This document shows positions 1-10,092 of a DNA stretch of 64,000 nt, piece after piece (position 1 is the stretch's first letter; each line of letters starts with the position of its first letter). The stretch is taken from NCBI RefSeq assembly GCF_000512585.2, contig NC_089247.1:1240001-1304000 (forward strand), in the 5' to 3' direction. Both the position numbers and the translations under genes were made by a program. The DNA is from Kwoniella bestiolae CBS 10118 (lineage: Eukaryota > Basidiomycota > Tremellomycetes > Tremellales > Cryptococcaceae). Under the pieces are notes generated by a model, which searched no databases, was not told where the DNA came from, and saw only the letters and a program-made list of their open reading frames with translations.

Positions 1-2918
1 GAAGACCAATCATTGTTCCTATACCCGCCAAACAGATGATCCCCTATCCTGAAAAACATGCCACCAACTTGTTCACACTGCGTGAATTGGACGAGGTAAT
101 GCTACAACAACGAATCGTTTTTCCTCTACCCTTCATGAGGATGTATGGAGAGGATGTGGTCAAGCCCCGCTATCTTGAAGACCTAGGTACGGCTCACTTT
201 ATCAGCCGCCATGGCATCCAACAACTCGGTCGTCCCGCTGGAGTCGCTGAGAGACCATGCCTACCCCAAGGTCCAATAGCTCTGTTCGCTATATCTGATG
301 GAAATGCTGGTGTAGTGGCACTGCAGAGGATTTCGAATCGGATCAAAGTGCTTCGGTGGAGAAGGAATGTTCAGCCGGAATCTCTTGGATCACCGGACGA
401 TGACTACAAAGATGCGATAGAGATCACGGATGTCCAACCTTACATTGCACAAGATGAAGACGATGCTGTCTGTATCATCATTGCCCAACAGACAGATTCT
501 CCCTTGAGGTTGAGAGGCGGAAGACCAAAAGCCAAATCAAACGTTGGACACCAAACATCTTCGGCAGAGGAAAATGTACCAGAACTCTCGACTTCCCCCG
601 TTCTACCTCATCAATCCTCAGAGGTCCAACCGACCACATCACCTGTCATCCCTTGGTTTAACACCAACATTCCCCAGAACCAGCCATTCTCAATCTTTAG
701 TGATTTGCAACCGAATGCTCCCCGTCCCGTAAATTCGTTTGCCGGAAACGCTATCGCACCATCTGGCTCTGGAACGATCAATCCTCAATCTTTGAACCTC
801 ACCCCTTCCACAACGCAGCCAGTCTCGATAGATTATCAACTGGTAACAGACTTGTTCAATTCTGCTCTCAAGCACAGATCTGCCATCCCATACCCTTATC
901 ATGCTTCCGCTGCGTTTCATCACGCGGTTATACTAGCAGTGCAAGGGTGGACGCTTAAACACGACGAAATAACGCCACCTGGACTTCGGACGTTGGCTGT
1001 CGAGGCAATGCAAGCTTTTGACGATGCTACAGCACCCCAAGCGACCATCCCAGTGGCCAGTCCCGCCTCCTCGGCACATGCCCCTGCACAGGTCGAACAG
1101 GAAGCCTCAAGAATACCATTTCTCGGTCCGGGAGATTGGAATCAGGACCTGACCACGGCAGTGACAAATCCTGTGGAATTACCACAAACAACTGCAAGTA
1201 CTAGCAGTGTCTTTCAACCATTAGAAGTCCCACTTGATCTCTACCAAGCATGGCCGGAAGCATTCGTTGGCCATTCTATCCGGATCATACCTAGTACCAC
1301 TGAAGCAGCCTCAGCGATTGGCGAGTCATTGGGATCGTCAAGCAGCCCCCATCCGAGCAGTGCGCCTCCCCAAATGTCATCTTGGTCTTCGCCTTCCACC
1401 GCTGCTGCGCCGGGTCTACCGACAGAAGGCGAGTTCGCTTCCTTATTCTCTTCTTCCGGTGGACTTTTCAACATGGATGTACCCCAAATGTCACCTTCAG
1501 CGGAGTCGACAGGTGTCCAGATATTTCCCACCTTTCCGAACCCCACTCAGCCTCAAGGTCAACTTGCAACTGGTGCATCAGGTCTCGATCGATGGGCTGA
1601 AGGCTTCACAGGTGCATCACTCATACCTTCGGAGCTGATGCCTCAATCAAGCTCACCTGACTTGTCAACATTGTCACCAACTTGGCGAGGTGGTTTCGCA
1701 CCCTTGATCCTCAACTCGCCAACTTCGGCACCGCTCACGACATCCCCCGTTGCTGCCTCTGCACCTAGTAATCCGCCTTCGGGGTCTTCGTACCTGTTCG
1801 GGAACTATAGTCTGAGGTCAAACCAACCTGTGCCTTCCGCCCCCCGGTTGTCGCGATCTCGATCTACATCTCCCCTCTCAATTCGTATCTGGCCTTCGGC
1901 TCATCAATCAATTCGAGCCGCTTCTCCCGGGGCAAGGTCTACCCAAGCTCCGATACACCCATCAGGTCCCCTACGCGTGCGTCGTTTGTCTGGACCCGGC
2001 TCCATGGAACATCCTCCTGGAGCCGAAGATGTACTGCCAGCCTCTGAGGGACTGCAATCGGTACAAGAACAGCCATCCACGGGACTGACCCTTCATATCA
2101 TTGAGCCTACACCTCGAGGCTCACTGGGAAGCAACCAAAGTCCGATAGAAGTATCTCCCACGGAAGGATCTCAAAGGACTCGACTCGCCAGAGAAGCCAT
2201 GATGGGTTCCGCTGGTCAATGGCTGATACCCGAAAGAAGCCGAGAAGCGAGGAACAAACGAGATACCAGTGTCGCCCCTCCTCAAGATCCTCAACAAGGT
2301 AAACGATTGACTGTTCCTGATGCTCGAGCTTCTACTGCGATGACCCGAAGGAGAAGTTCTTCCGACCCTACTATTTCTAACCAATTCGCGGCCAAAAAAG
2401 CTGTGTTCGAAGCTGCTTTCCCTAACCGACCGTTCCCACAACAAGGACCACCGGGTGAACAGCAGTACCTAGCACACCTAGAAAGGGAAGAAGAAGTGAG
2501 AAGGGCAAGGATTGGAGCTCATATTGCTCGTCAGCAAGAACAAGATAGGTTGGCTGTACAGGCTGCTCAGATGATGGAGGCGCTCAGGAAGGGTCGGCCA
2601 CCTTCGCCAGGGATGAGAAGTTATGTGGACGAAAAGACCGGAACGGAATATATAATTCGTGAGAAGGAGTATCAACCTCGGTCGAGGCCGATAGCTGGAC
2701 CTTCCACTTCCAGGACACCGTCTTCTTTTGGAGGAGTAACGCAGGGAAGGGTGATTAGCGGAGGAAGTTCTACGAGTGGAAGTAGTAGATCTCAAGGACA
2801 ATCATCGATGGAGGGAGAGGAGGAGAGAGGAAGAAGTAGAAGTAGGAAAGGTAAAGAGAGAGAAGATACGGAATCGACAGATACAAGAGGGTCTAAGAAG
2901 AAAAGAGGGAAGGAGTGA
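1..2918 (+). CDS. Large disordered protein, 5' end cut by window edge
   Basis: I do not recognise this protein. The frame is open from base 3, before the first ATG at 36, with no stop, so the gene probably begins left of the window. Over 960 residues follow that ATG without an intron. The first 160 residues look folded (hydrophobic and aromatic residues, including LRELDEVML and IALFAISDG). Residues about 165 to 700 are rich in Ser, Pro and Thr with almost no predicted structure. Residues about 770 to 850 are charged and probably helical (HLEREEEVRRARIGAHIARQ), and the last 60 residues are Arg/Ser/Lys-rich, ending in KKKRGKE, a possible nuclear signal. A nuclear regulatory or scaffold role is only a guess from composition. 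The stop lies at 2916-2918, and a convergent gene starts its 3' end at 3227. Confidence 0.7.
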   Translation, partial: RPIIVPIPAKQMIPYPEKHATNLFTLRELDEVMLQQRIVFPLPFMRMYGEDVVKPRYLEDLGTAHFISRHGIQQLGRPAGVAERPCLPQGPIALFAISDGNAGVVALQRISNRIKVLRWRRNVQPESLGSPDDDYKDAIEITDVQPYIAQDEDDAVCIIIAQQTDSPLRLRGGRPKAKSNVGHQTSSAEENVPELSTSPVLPHQSSEVQPTTSPVIPWFNTNIPQNQPFSIFSDLQPNAPRPVNSFAGNAIAPSGSGTINPQSLNLTPSTTQPVSIDYQLVTDLFNSALKHRSAIPYPYHASAAFHHAVILAVQGWTLKHDEITPPGLRTLAVEAMQAFDDATAPQATIPVASPASSAHAPAQVEQEASRIPFLGPGDWNQDLTTAVTNPVELPQTTASTSSVFQPLEVPLDLYQAWPEAFVGHSIRIIPSTTEAASAIGESLGSSSSPHPSSAPPQMSSWSSPSTAAAPGLPTEGEFASLFSSSGGLFNMDVPQMSPSAESTGVQIFPTFPNPTQPQGQLATGASGLDRWAEGFTGASLIPSELMPQSSSPDLSTLSPTWRGGFAPLILNSPTSAPLTTSPVAASAPSNPPSGSSYLFGNYSLRSNQPVPSAPRLSRSRSTSPLSIRIWPSAHQSIRAASPGARSTQAPIHPSGPLRVRRLSGPGSMEHPPGAEDVLPASEGLQSVQEQPSTGLTLHIIEPTPRGSLGSNQSPIEVSPTEGSQRTRLAREAMMGSAGQWLIPERSREARNKRDTSVAPPQDPQQGKRLTVPDARASTAMTRRRSSSDPTISNQFAAKKAVFEAAFPNRPFPQQGPPGEQQYLAHLEREEEVRRARIGAHIARQQEQDRLAVQAAQMMEALRKGRPPSPGMRSYVDEKTGTEYIIREKEYQPRSRPIAGPSTSRTPSSFGGVTQGRVISGGSSTSGSSRSQGQSSMEGEEERGRSRSRKGKEREDTESTDTRGSKKKRGKE

Positions 2919-3226
2919 GTCGGTTGTGTGAGAAATGAGAGTTTCTGGTTAGAACGTCGTGAATGGTATTCTGTTAGCTTTTAACCTTGTACTTTGTATG
3001 TCCCATCCATCGCCTATTCGTCGTTGTACTGTAGCTTTTCTTCGAAAGGTTGAGATGTTGCTTGTTCAAGTTGGTTAGTCGTTGTATTTGGTGCATGTAT
3101 CGGCTTGTTCATGCCCTAGATTCGCGTCGCCAAAATACACTGGAACAAGAAGGGAGGTGCTATGATCGGCGTAACATCTCATCGTCAAGCGATACATGCT
3201 CAAGAGGCTTATGTCGTAGTATCCGA
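2919..3226. other. Convergent 3' intergenic region
   Basis: This is the 308 bp between two facing gene ends and should hold both 3' UTRs. An open frame on the plus strand (3050-3334) has no family features and overlaps the last exon of the minus-strand gene. Nothing else is visible. Confidence 0.5.
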
Positions 3227-4306
3227 CTACAAGAGTTTGAGTTTTCCCGTAACGGTATTGATCAACCTTGCTGGACCGCTAAAATTGCAACACATAAGGA
3301 GGTCAGCAAATCAATGAGATTTGAACCGATATAGATGAGAATCAAGACTCACGGTCCAATCCCAACTATCGTCTTTGATCCAGGAGCCACCTGAGTTCGA
3401 CCACTATGCGTGACATGATAGAGTCAGTACAACCGATGATGTACCGTGTAGCATCATCTGGATGCTCTTGAAGAGATCCTCTCGCATAGAGGTCAGAGGC
3501 AAGGGAGAAGAGTACTCACGCATCTCGTATAGTCCTTGCGCAGAGATTCAGACTCCTAGCTTGGGCTGCTAGGATCTCGAGCTCTTCGGTGTTGGCGCAA
3601 CGTAATGCTATTTTGGGTTGACTATGATCCATATAGGAGAATCAAGATATGTCAGTCGGGATCACGTTGGGAAGGGGGTTGAGGGGGATGCTCACCCTTG
3701 ATTCTGCCATGCTCTGAATAGCTATGTAAGCAAGTATGATATTAGCTTCAATCCCATTTTCTTGATTTCATCGCCCACACGTTCCATCCATCTTGACGCT
3801 ACTTCCCTTCCGCTGCCCTCATTATACTCAGTATGACAGGTGATAACCCACTCACCCTCGGATTAGCCTCCTTGAGGGTCATAGCACAAGCCAGTGTCGC
3901 ATGACCCGCCTGCGCAGCGATCTTCCCCTTGGTCATCTTCAGCTCATCATTCACCACCAAAACCAACTTCATCTCCTCCGAGCTGCTAAATTTGGTAGAG
4001 GTGAGGTCGGACGATAGAGCCGCGGCTGTATCTTCAGCATCTGATTCTGTATCTGTTCCTCCTTCTGATCCTGATGATTGACTTGGGAGGGATTTGGTCT
4101 TTTTGGATGAATCTGTGGGAGTGAGTAGAGAGGGGTTGGGGCGGGAGGAGAGGAAGGTGTGGACTTGATAGCCTGCTGCGAAGGCTATGATGGATATGAC
4201 GAGGGGAGAGAGAAGACCTAGAACAAGTGAACATGAGTTGGCTCAGCATTCTCCTTTGGGGTTTGATTGCTTTGATGAGCTCACCGTCCATCCTTATCGA
4301 GGTCAT
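3227..4306 (-). CDS. PTH2: Peptidyl-tRNA hydrolase 2
   Basis: Pth2 releases peptides from prematurely dropped peptidyl-tRNA; the eukaryotic form is usually membrane-anchored at mitochondria or ER. Spliced minus-strand exons give the family pattern in order: MKLVLVVNDELKMTKGKIAAQ, then AGHATLACAM, LRCANTEELEILAAQA, IRDAGRTQVAPGSKTIVGIG and the end GPARLINTVTGKLKLL. The conserved Lys, His and Asp of the Pth2 active site are present. Exons are split at about 3342, 3525, 3640, 3700 and 3850. The 5' end is uncertain. From the ATG at 4306 the first exon is 22 nt, and only the acceptor ending ATCATAG near 4186 keeps the frame; this removes part of a hydrophobic stretch (FSPLVISIIAFAAGY) that would otherwise resemble the usual N-terminal anchor. 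Confidence 0.88.
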
Positions 4307-4596
4307 ATTTCCTGGCTCAGGACTTTCCGTCTATTTCAATCGTGATCACAAGGTATATATATGCTTGGGGAATCTTCAGTTTATGCTCCAGCTTAGCTCC
4401 TTTGGACATCTCTCGAACAAAATGTTGAGCGGAGGAGAGTAAAATGATGACATCATCACTTTTCAGCGCTTCACCTCTTGTGATTCGAAAAACGATCAAA
4501 GCTGTCTAGATGCAACATTACTTGATGCCTTTTCATCCTTCTACCGTATTCTCACTTTCACAACTCATCTAGACGGAGAAACAAAGACAGAACAAG

Positions 4597-5965
4597 ATGT
4601 CAAAAACAGCATCAACCCCAACACCCACATACAGCACAGCCGGTACTGTCTCCGCGCCCATCGACTTGTCGGGGCTGAAAGGTGAACATACCAAGTTGGA
4701 CTTGTCATCGTCGAGTAAAGGGAAGAAGGTTGTCAAACCTAATGTCAAGGTTACGTTGACTAGTCTGACGGTGAATAACGTGAGTGGGAATCTCTGATCT
4801 GCTCATCTCGCGAGGATCTTCTTCATCAGCATGAGTTGCTTGATGTCAGGTGTACCTAAACCTGGAGAGGTGATTTGATGGTCTGAGGTTCTAGAAGCTG
4901 ATTATATATGTATATGTGCTTAGTCCGGTACATTACGAAGAATGAACAGCGTCGTCATACCTATTGTGTACTCTGATAAATTCTACAAGGAAGTGAGGGA
5001 CCCATTGCTGGATGATGTGAACAAGTTAAGTGAGTATAGAACTAATTCGCTTTGATAGTGTTGTCCATCCTCTCGCCTGTCTTGTTCCCTTTCCCCCTTA
5101 CCCTCGGAAAGGTTGAATGGCAGACATGTAGAGAGCATGTTCAACTTCGAAGATGAAGCATCGCATCGTATATGCTGACCTCCTTGATGCTATCATAGTC
5201 TACTACGCAGATATACCCGTAGGAGCTATCTGCTGCAAATTCGATAACCTATCCAAAGGATCCAAACAACCACCTACTCTGGTGATACTCACTCTTGCGT
5301 AAGTCCACTTCTTAGCCCTATTACCGTACCAACCACCATCAAATATGTACAACCAACGTTAAATGCCAACCTAAACCCAACCTCGCCCTTCCCAAGCTGA
5401 CATTCCCGACCAACCCAGAATCCTCGCACCCTACCGATCACTCAACCTCGGCACCTCCCTCCTCCTCTCCTCCCTCAAAGCCGCTCTGCACCCTACCACC
5501 CCCCCTCCGCCCATCCCATCAGATAACAAGACCAACACCCGAGCTTCTTTGACCGTCGCTGCGCCCCGAGTAAAGGTGAATAGAGCATTGGCGCATGTGC
5601 AGGTGGGGAATGAGGATGCGAAGAGGTTTTATGAGAGATTGGGGTTCAAGGAGGTTGGAATGTGAGTTTTGATTTGGTTTAATTTCGGTTAAACAATTGT
5701 TAGAGATTCCTTTCTCCTCTTCGCCTTTTGGCTCACGCATTATTCTTCATGGCATAACATTCTTCAATTCCAAGCGAAATCATTCTGATGGTCGGACACC
5801 GATACCAGACCGTCATGGAATGTTCAAAGCTGACTATATTTTTTTGCACTTCGTAGCGAAGAAAACTATTACTCCAAGGTAGAACCCCACGGAGCTATCA
5901 TAATGGTCTGCGAGGACATAGCGAAATCTCTGGGCGAGAGTGAACAGCCTAACGGATCATCATAA
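4597..5965 (+). CDS. NAA50: N-alpha-acetyltransferase 50 (NAT5/San type)
   Basis: Naa50 is a GNAT-fold enzyme that acetylates protein N-termini (Met followed by a hydrophobic residue) and associates with the NatA complex at the ribosome. Five exons (4597-4779, 4924-5029, 5199-5298, 5419-5661, 5857-5965) join in frame to 185 residues. Visible GNAT parts are VIPIVYSDKFYKEV at the substrate site, VGAICCKF (beta strand), ILAPYRSLNLGTSLL as the acetyl-CoA loop (R-x2-N-x-G-T), and HVQVGNEDAKRFYERLGF followed by ENYYSKVEPHGAI, a typical Naa50 ending. Residues 1 to about 55 are a Ser/Thr/Lys-rich extension before the domain. The gene shares a 290 bp divergent promoter with PTH2. Confidence 0.85.
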
Positions 5966-6458
5966 GGGTGTCAGAGACATGGGCAGCAGTGCAGTCAGTC
6001 TAGCATATGGTATGCATCGAGGAGTATATCGAGACTGGAGGAAGGAAAAGACCCGATTTCGTGGGTGAGAGTGAGGAGACATCGCTTGGTTTGATGGTAT
6101 CTCACTCAAGTAGCTAAAGGTAGAGTAGAGTAGATGTCCAGCATAGACGTTGCATTGAAATTTGCATATGCAATCATTACATGCTATTGGCTTTCAATCT
6201 CGATACAAAGTCACTGGTTATCCACTTTAGGACCCAAATTGCTCGTATAGACCCCTGTCCTATCTGTCTATCATGCGTGATTACTTGACAACAATGCAGG
6301 ATCTTTATACATCTACCACTCGGCATAAGTCAGGATCAACTCGACTGCCCGAACATCCATCTACACCGATAAGCAAGTATATGCGTACACAATATGAACC
6401 ACAAACAATCAAACCACCAATCCCAGTCCCCTTGAACTCCTTCTTCATCGAGCACAGC
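5966..6458. other. Convergent intergenic region
   Basis: These 493 bp separate the 3' ends of NAA50 (+) and BFR2 (-). I see no gene-like frame with splice support, no RNA gene and no strong repeat. It presumably holds the two 3' UTRs. Confidence 0.5.
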
Positions 6459-8478
6459 CTAAAACACCCTCAATCCCCCCAAACCACTCAAGCCCTCCCC
6501 ATCCACCTGGCCGATATCCACCTCCACCCTCTTCTCAGCTACAGCCCCACCCCCGCTCATACCCACCCCACCGAACAGGGACGAAAACAGCTCATCTACT
6601 TGTTCTTCGTGCCATCCGTTGGACAGGGGGATAGGTACGACAAAGTTCTGTGCTTTCTCGTGCACTGTGTATCTGCGAATCAAATCTGAAAATTCAGCTA
6701 TGATCCCAGGGCATATCAAGTCGATCAAGATCGAAGGCAATCCTTCGACCAGATCGATCGATGGACATGGACATATTCGCTCACCTCAACTTTCGTCCTT
6801 TGCTACCGCCCCTTTCCTCCTCCCTCTTCTTCTTCTTCTCCTTTCTGAGATGCGTCAGATCAGCTGCTGGACCTGATCCAGATCGCGATTCAATGACTTC
6901 TCGAAGTAATGCTCGGTAGGCTGATTCTTCAGATTCCATGAGTGTTTTGTCGGAATCTCTCTGTGAATGACAATGAGCCAAGACAATCAGTCATATATTG
7001 GTGAGATATTACCATACAACCCGAACCACCTTGACCGTCCTCAGAGAAGTAAATTATGGAATAAGGAGATCAGTAACTCACCTTACTGGCCAAACCAGCT
7101 TCGATAGCCTCTACCACACCGCCCGAACCGCTCTTGACGCTTTGTAGGAACTTACTTCCTCCTGCTTGTTTTGATCCGAGCTGCAGGGACGCGGCTTGAA
7201 TCTTGCTGGACCATTTGTTGAGGATTGGTAGGATCTGGTCGTGGTTGCTGTGAGAGATCGAAAATGAGTCAGTACCATAGTAGAATCATGTATATATATA
7301 TCACAATCGATATCAGTGCGAGAGTATAAAATCTAGGTGCATAGCCCTTCGTCTAGACCATGTGGAACGATGCAGGATCTGACCAAGACAACTGAGATCA
7401 ATAACTCACGAATCACTCAACTCCAAACTCCTCACAGCACTTTCCCTCCAATACTCCTCCTCATCGTACTCATCCCTCTTTCTCTTATTACCATCCCCCG
7501 GTTCGACCTCTGAACCAGGTAATACCAATCCCTCCCTCAAGGTGAACAGCCTTTCGTTCATCTCGCTTAGTGATTTCAGGATCTCCGCCTTCTTACTTGC
7601 CAGCTCACCCTCTGGGTCGGCTGGGTAAGCGTCGATCGATTTGGGGAGGGTGGTAGATGATGAGAGGGCTTTTTGGAATGTGATTCGGAGGGTTAGGAGG
7701 GATTCGAATAGGGCCTGGTTTGATGAGATTGGATTAGCATGTGCGAGTGAGATTGTAGAGATTGACGTTGAATGACAGATATCTTTGAGGATCAAGATGG
7801 GATTGCAAAAGGACATGCTCTTCTAGGGATCTCAAGGAGGAAGTGATCGAGATAGAAGATCATGATGATGTAGTCGTGTGAAGTAAATTGAGTATGACAC
7901 CAAATCTAGCCAATCGCACTCACCTTCTGACGCCTGATCGCTATCCCTTTTTCAATATCCTTCGCTCTTGAATCTCGCAGCGAAGCCATCGGGTCTAGAG
8001 CCTTGTTTGAAGATTTTGGTTTCGGCTGGACTTCCTCTTCTTCGTCCTCCTCTTCATCTTGATCTTCATCTTGATCTTCATCGTCCTCTTCTTTATCCTC
8101 GTCCTCATCTTCCTCATCTTCCTCTTCATCCTCCTCATCGTCATCATCATCCTCCTCACTATCCTCAACCTCCCCAAAATTCATCCCCCCATCCTGATCT
8201 TCCTCCTCTTCGTCATCATCGAATATTTTCCTCCTCCCCACCTTCTCACCTCCGTACTTGACCCCTCTCAGCGTCCCTGCCGATCCCTCTCCAACATCAT
8301 TCAACTGCATTCGTAGTCTCGAGGGCCCAACATCGAGGTAATGTTCCTTCCCCTCATTCGGATCGTCTTTTTTGGGTATTGAGAGGGAATCTAATGAGGT
8401 GTAGGCTGATTCCGGGTCTAGGGATTTGGGTTGGTTGGAGGAAAGCTTTTTGAGTTGGTCGGCTAGGGATAGTGACAT
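6459..8478 (-). CDS. BFR2: Bfr2/AATF-family ribosome biogenesis factor
   Basis: Bfr2 (AATF/Che-1 in animals) is a nucleolar protein of the small-subunit processome needed for early pre-18S rRNA cleavage. The start ATG at 8478 gives MSLSLADQLKKLSSNQPKSL, typical of the family. An exceptionally acidic tract of Asp/Glu runs over about 8040-8220. The AATF domain follows (ALFESLLTLRITFQKALSSS, 7.5-7.7 kb), then a Lys/Arg-rich segment near 6800-6900 (RKEKKKKREEERG). The C-terminal TRAUB domain is visible as NFVVPIPLSNGWHEEQVDEL then FSSLFGG. Exons are joined at about 7906/7714, 7406/7252, 7080/6965 and 6780/6670. A further methionine at 8499 lies in frame but the conserved start is the inner one. 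Confidence 0.88.
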
Positions 8479-8941
8479 GTTGTAGATGCTGATTCGCAAT
8501 GGGTATGACTTGAGTATTTATGTAGGATCAATGTGATTACTGTCAGTCTGTGATGGTGTGTCTGATAGCTATATGGATGTTTTTCTGTGATGTTGTAATA
8601 GATGATGATCACAAGATAGAGTTAATGAAATACAAGATGGAAGATGGATGAAATGAATTTCAACCGGACCACCTCCATCTTTTCAACTTTTGATAATTTT
8701 GATCTTTTGTGTGATGATATTACCTAATTCGGTAAATTCCTTATGTAACGCGTTCAATCTCATGTTTGGTTTGAGCTGAGCTCAGCTGCAGCGCAGTCCA
8801 GTGTCCATCAACGGGTGCTTTCTTCAAATTCATCACTCTTCACCTATCACTCATCTCTCACATTAACGCCTATCTCATCAAGGTATCTTCTACGCATCCC
8901 TCCACCAAGCCAAGAGATCAGAGCCATACCGATCAACCACC
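8479..8941. promoter_or_regulatory. Divergent promoter BFR2 / DUF2015-like gene
   Basis: These 463 bp lie between two divergent start codons. The side next to BFR2 is AT-rich with several runs of T and A (8620-8710). The side next to the plus-strand gene is pyrimidine-rich (TCATCACTCTTCACC and similar near 8830), as is common just upstream of fungal start codons. No specific factor site is claimed. Confidence 0.4.
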
Positions 8942-9746
8942 ATGTTCTTCCACCTCTCAGCACTTAGCGTATTCCTAATCATCGCATTCCGTATGTCCCC
9001 TCCATCTAACTACACCTCTTGGCATTCCCTCCTTGCCCCTCTCCCATCCCAACCATCATCAAATAAGAAAATGTACTGATATAATGGAAATGGGACCACA
9101 GTGATAGTATACTACCGTTCCCGTCTCCTCCCCCTCCTCTCGCGATACCTCCCCACATCCATCGTAGCAAGATTCACAAACTACCAACCCCTCCGAAACT
9201 TCTCGTTCTCCGATCAAGCAGCTGCGGGGATCTCGTCGAGTAATTTTGATTTGGAGAGTAATAATATAGCGGAGGGGAGTGGGGAGTCGAGGATGGGGTT
9301 GGACGAGGCTGGCGTGGAGGAGGTTAGGAGGATCATGTGAGTGGGGTTTTACCTTGAACTTCTTCATATCGAGGGGGATTGGGGACGAAAGGAATGATCT
9401 GCTAGGGATGTGAATGTGACTGAATTGGGTCGGACAATCAACTGCTCATCCCTTTTGCTGGATGTCAACAAGTAGTGGATGCAAAGGGTACTCATCATGT
9501 ATCTGCCATTTGAGATGCTGATGTTAGTATGCTGCAATAGGGCTATCGAACGATGTACCTTCGACCAAGCTAGGTTGATAAGGCATAATAAGATCTTAGC
9601 TAAGAATGGGATTGCCCCTGATGGTGAGTACAGTACATCTCTGACCAGAGCCATTTTCATCATATATCTCGACTTATGCTAATCGAACCCGTATGGGCGG
9701 TGTAAAAGGCACACCACTCGACAGCAAGGCCATCACGAGACTATAA
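8942..9746 (+). CDS. Small membrane-anchored DUF2015-like protein
   Basis: Four exons join in frame: 8942-8989, about 9102-9337, 9540-9621 and about 9709-9746. The protein begins with one hydrophobic segment (FFHLSALSVFLIIAFLIVYY), likely a membrane anchor or signal anchor, followed by a basic RSR. The remainder carries FDLESN, RMGLDEAGVEEVRRIM, CTFDQARLIRHNKILAKNG and a C-terminus IAPDG-TPLDSKAITRL. This order (leader helix, RxGLD, FDEARxxxxxxxxAxNGI, PDGxPxDxKxxT) is what I remember of the fungal DUF2015 family, whose function is unknown. The intron between 9338 and 9539 is long for this genome (about 200 nt) and contains a frame that does not fit the family. Confidence 0.6.
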
Positions 9747-10092
9747 AGTTTGCAACCACTTCTCCTGGTCAATTCGATCAATGGCACCGTCGATGTGTAT
9801 GTAGTCTGATGATTCTGTGGATCACATCGTTTCTTCGTCTTTCGTTTATGTTCAATAGATTATCCTCATTCGGTTTCCTCTTTTCTGTTTCTACAATTGG
9901 CTTGTACTGTTTCATTCGATGTTGATACGCCCAGATCAATGACCTTACTCCGCGATCAAGAAAATCTGAATATGAACATGTTGTTACATGGTATCTTCGT
10001 ATAATGGTGTGGTACACGCTACATGTTACAGTACATGTCCAGATTTACTAAATGCACGAAGTTTCCTCGACCGAATCTACTTAGTGTTATAC
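9747..10092. other. Convergent intergenic region
   Basis: These 346 bp lie between the ends of the DUF2015-like gene (+) and the R3H-associated gene (-). They are AT-rich, with no supported gene or repeat. Confidence 0.45.

Noticed and set aside
1234..2801. Several 70-130 codon frames on both strands within the first gene
   Set aside because: They lie in alternative frames of the 960-codon ORF and have no independent support.
7968..8316. Plus-strand open frames rich in Leu/Ile/His/Pro, membrane-like
   Set aside because: They are antisense to the Asp/Glu tract of BFR2; GAT/GAG/GAA codons give hydrophobic antisense translations.
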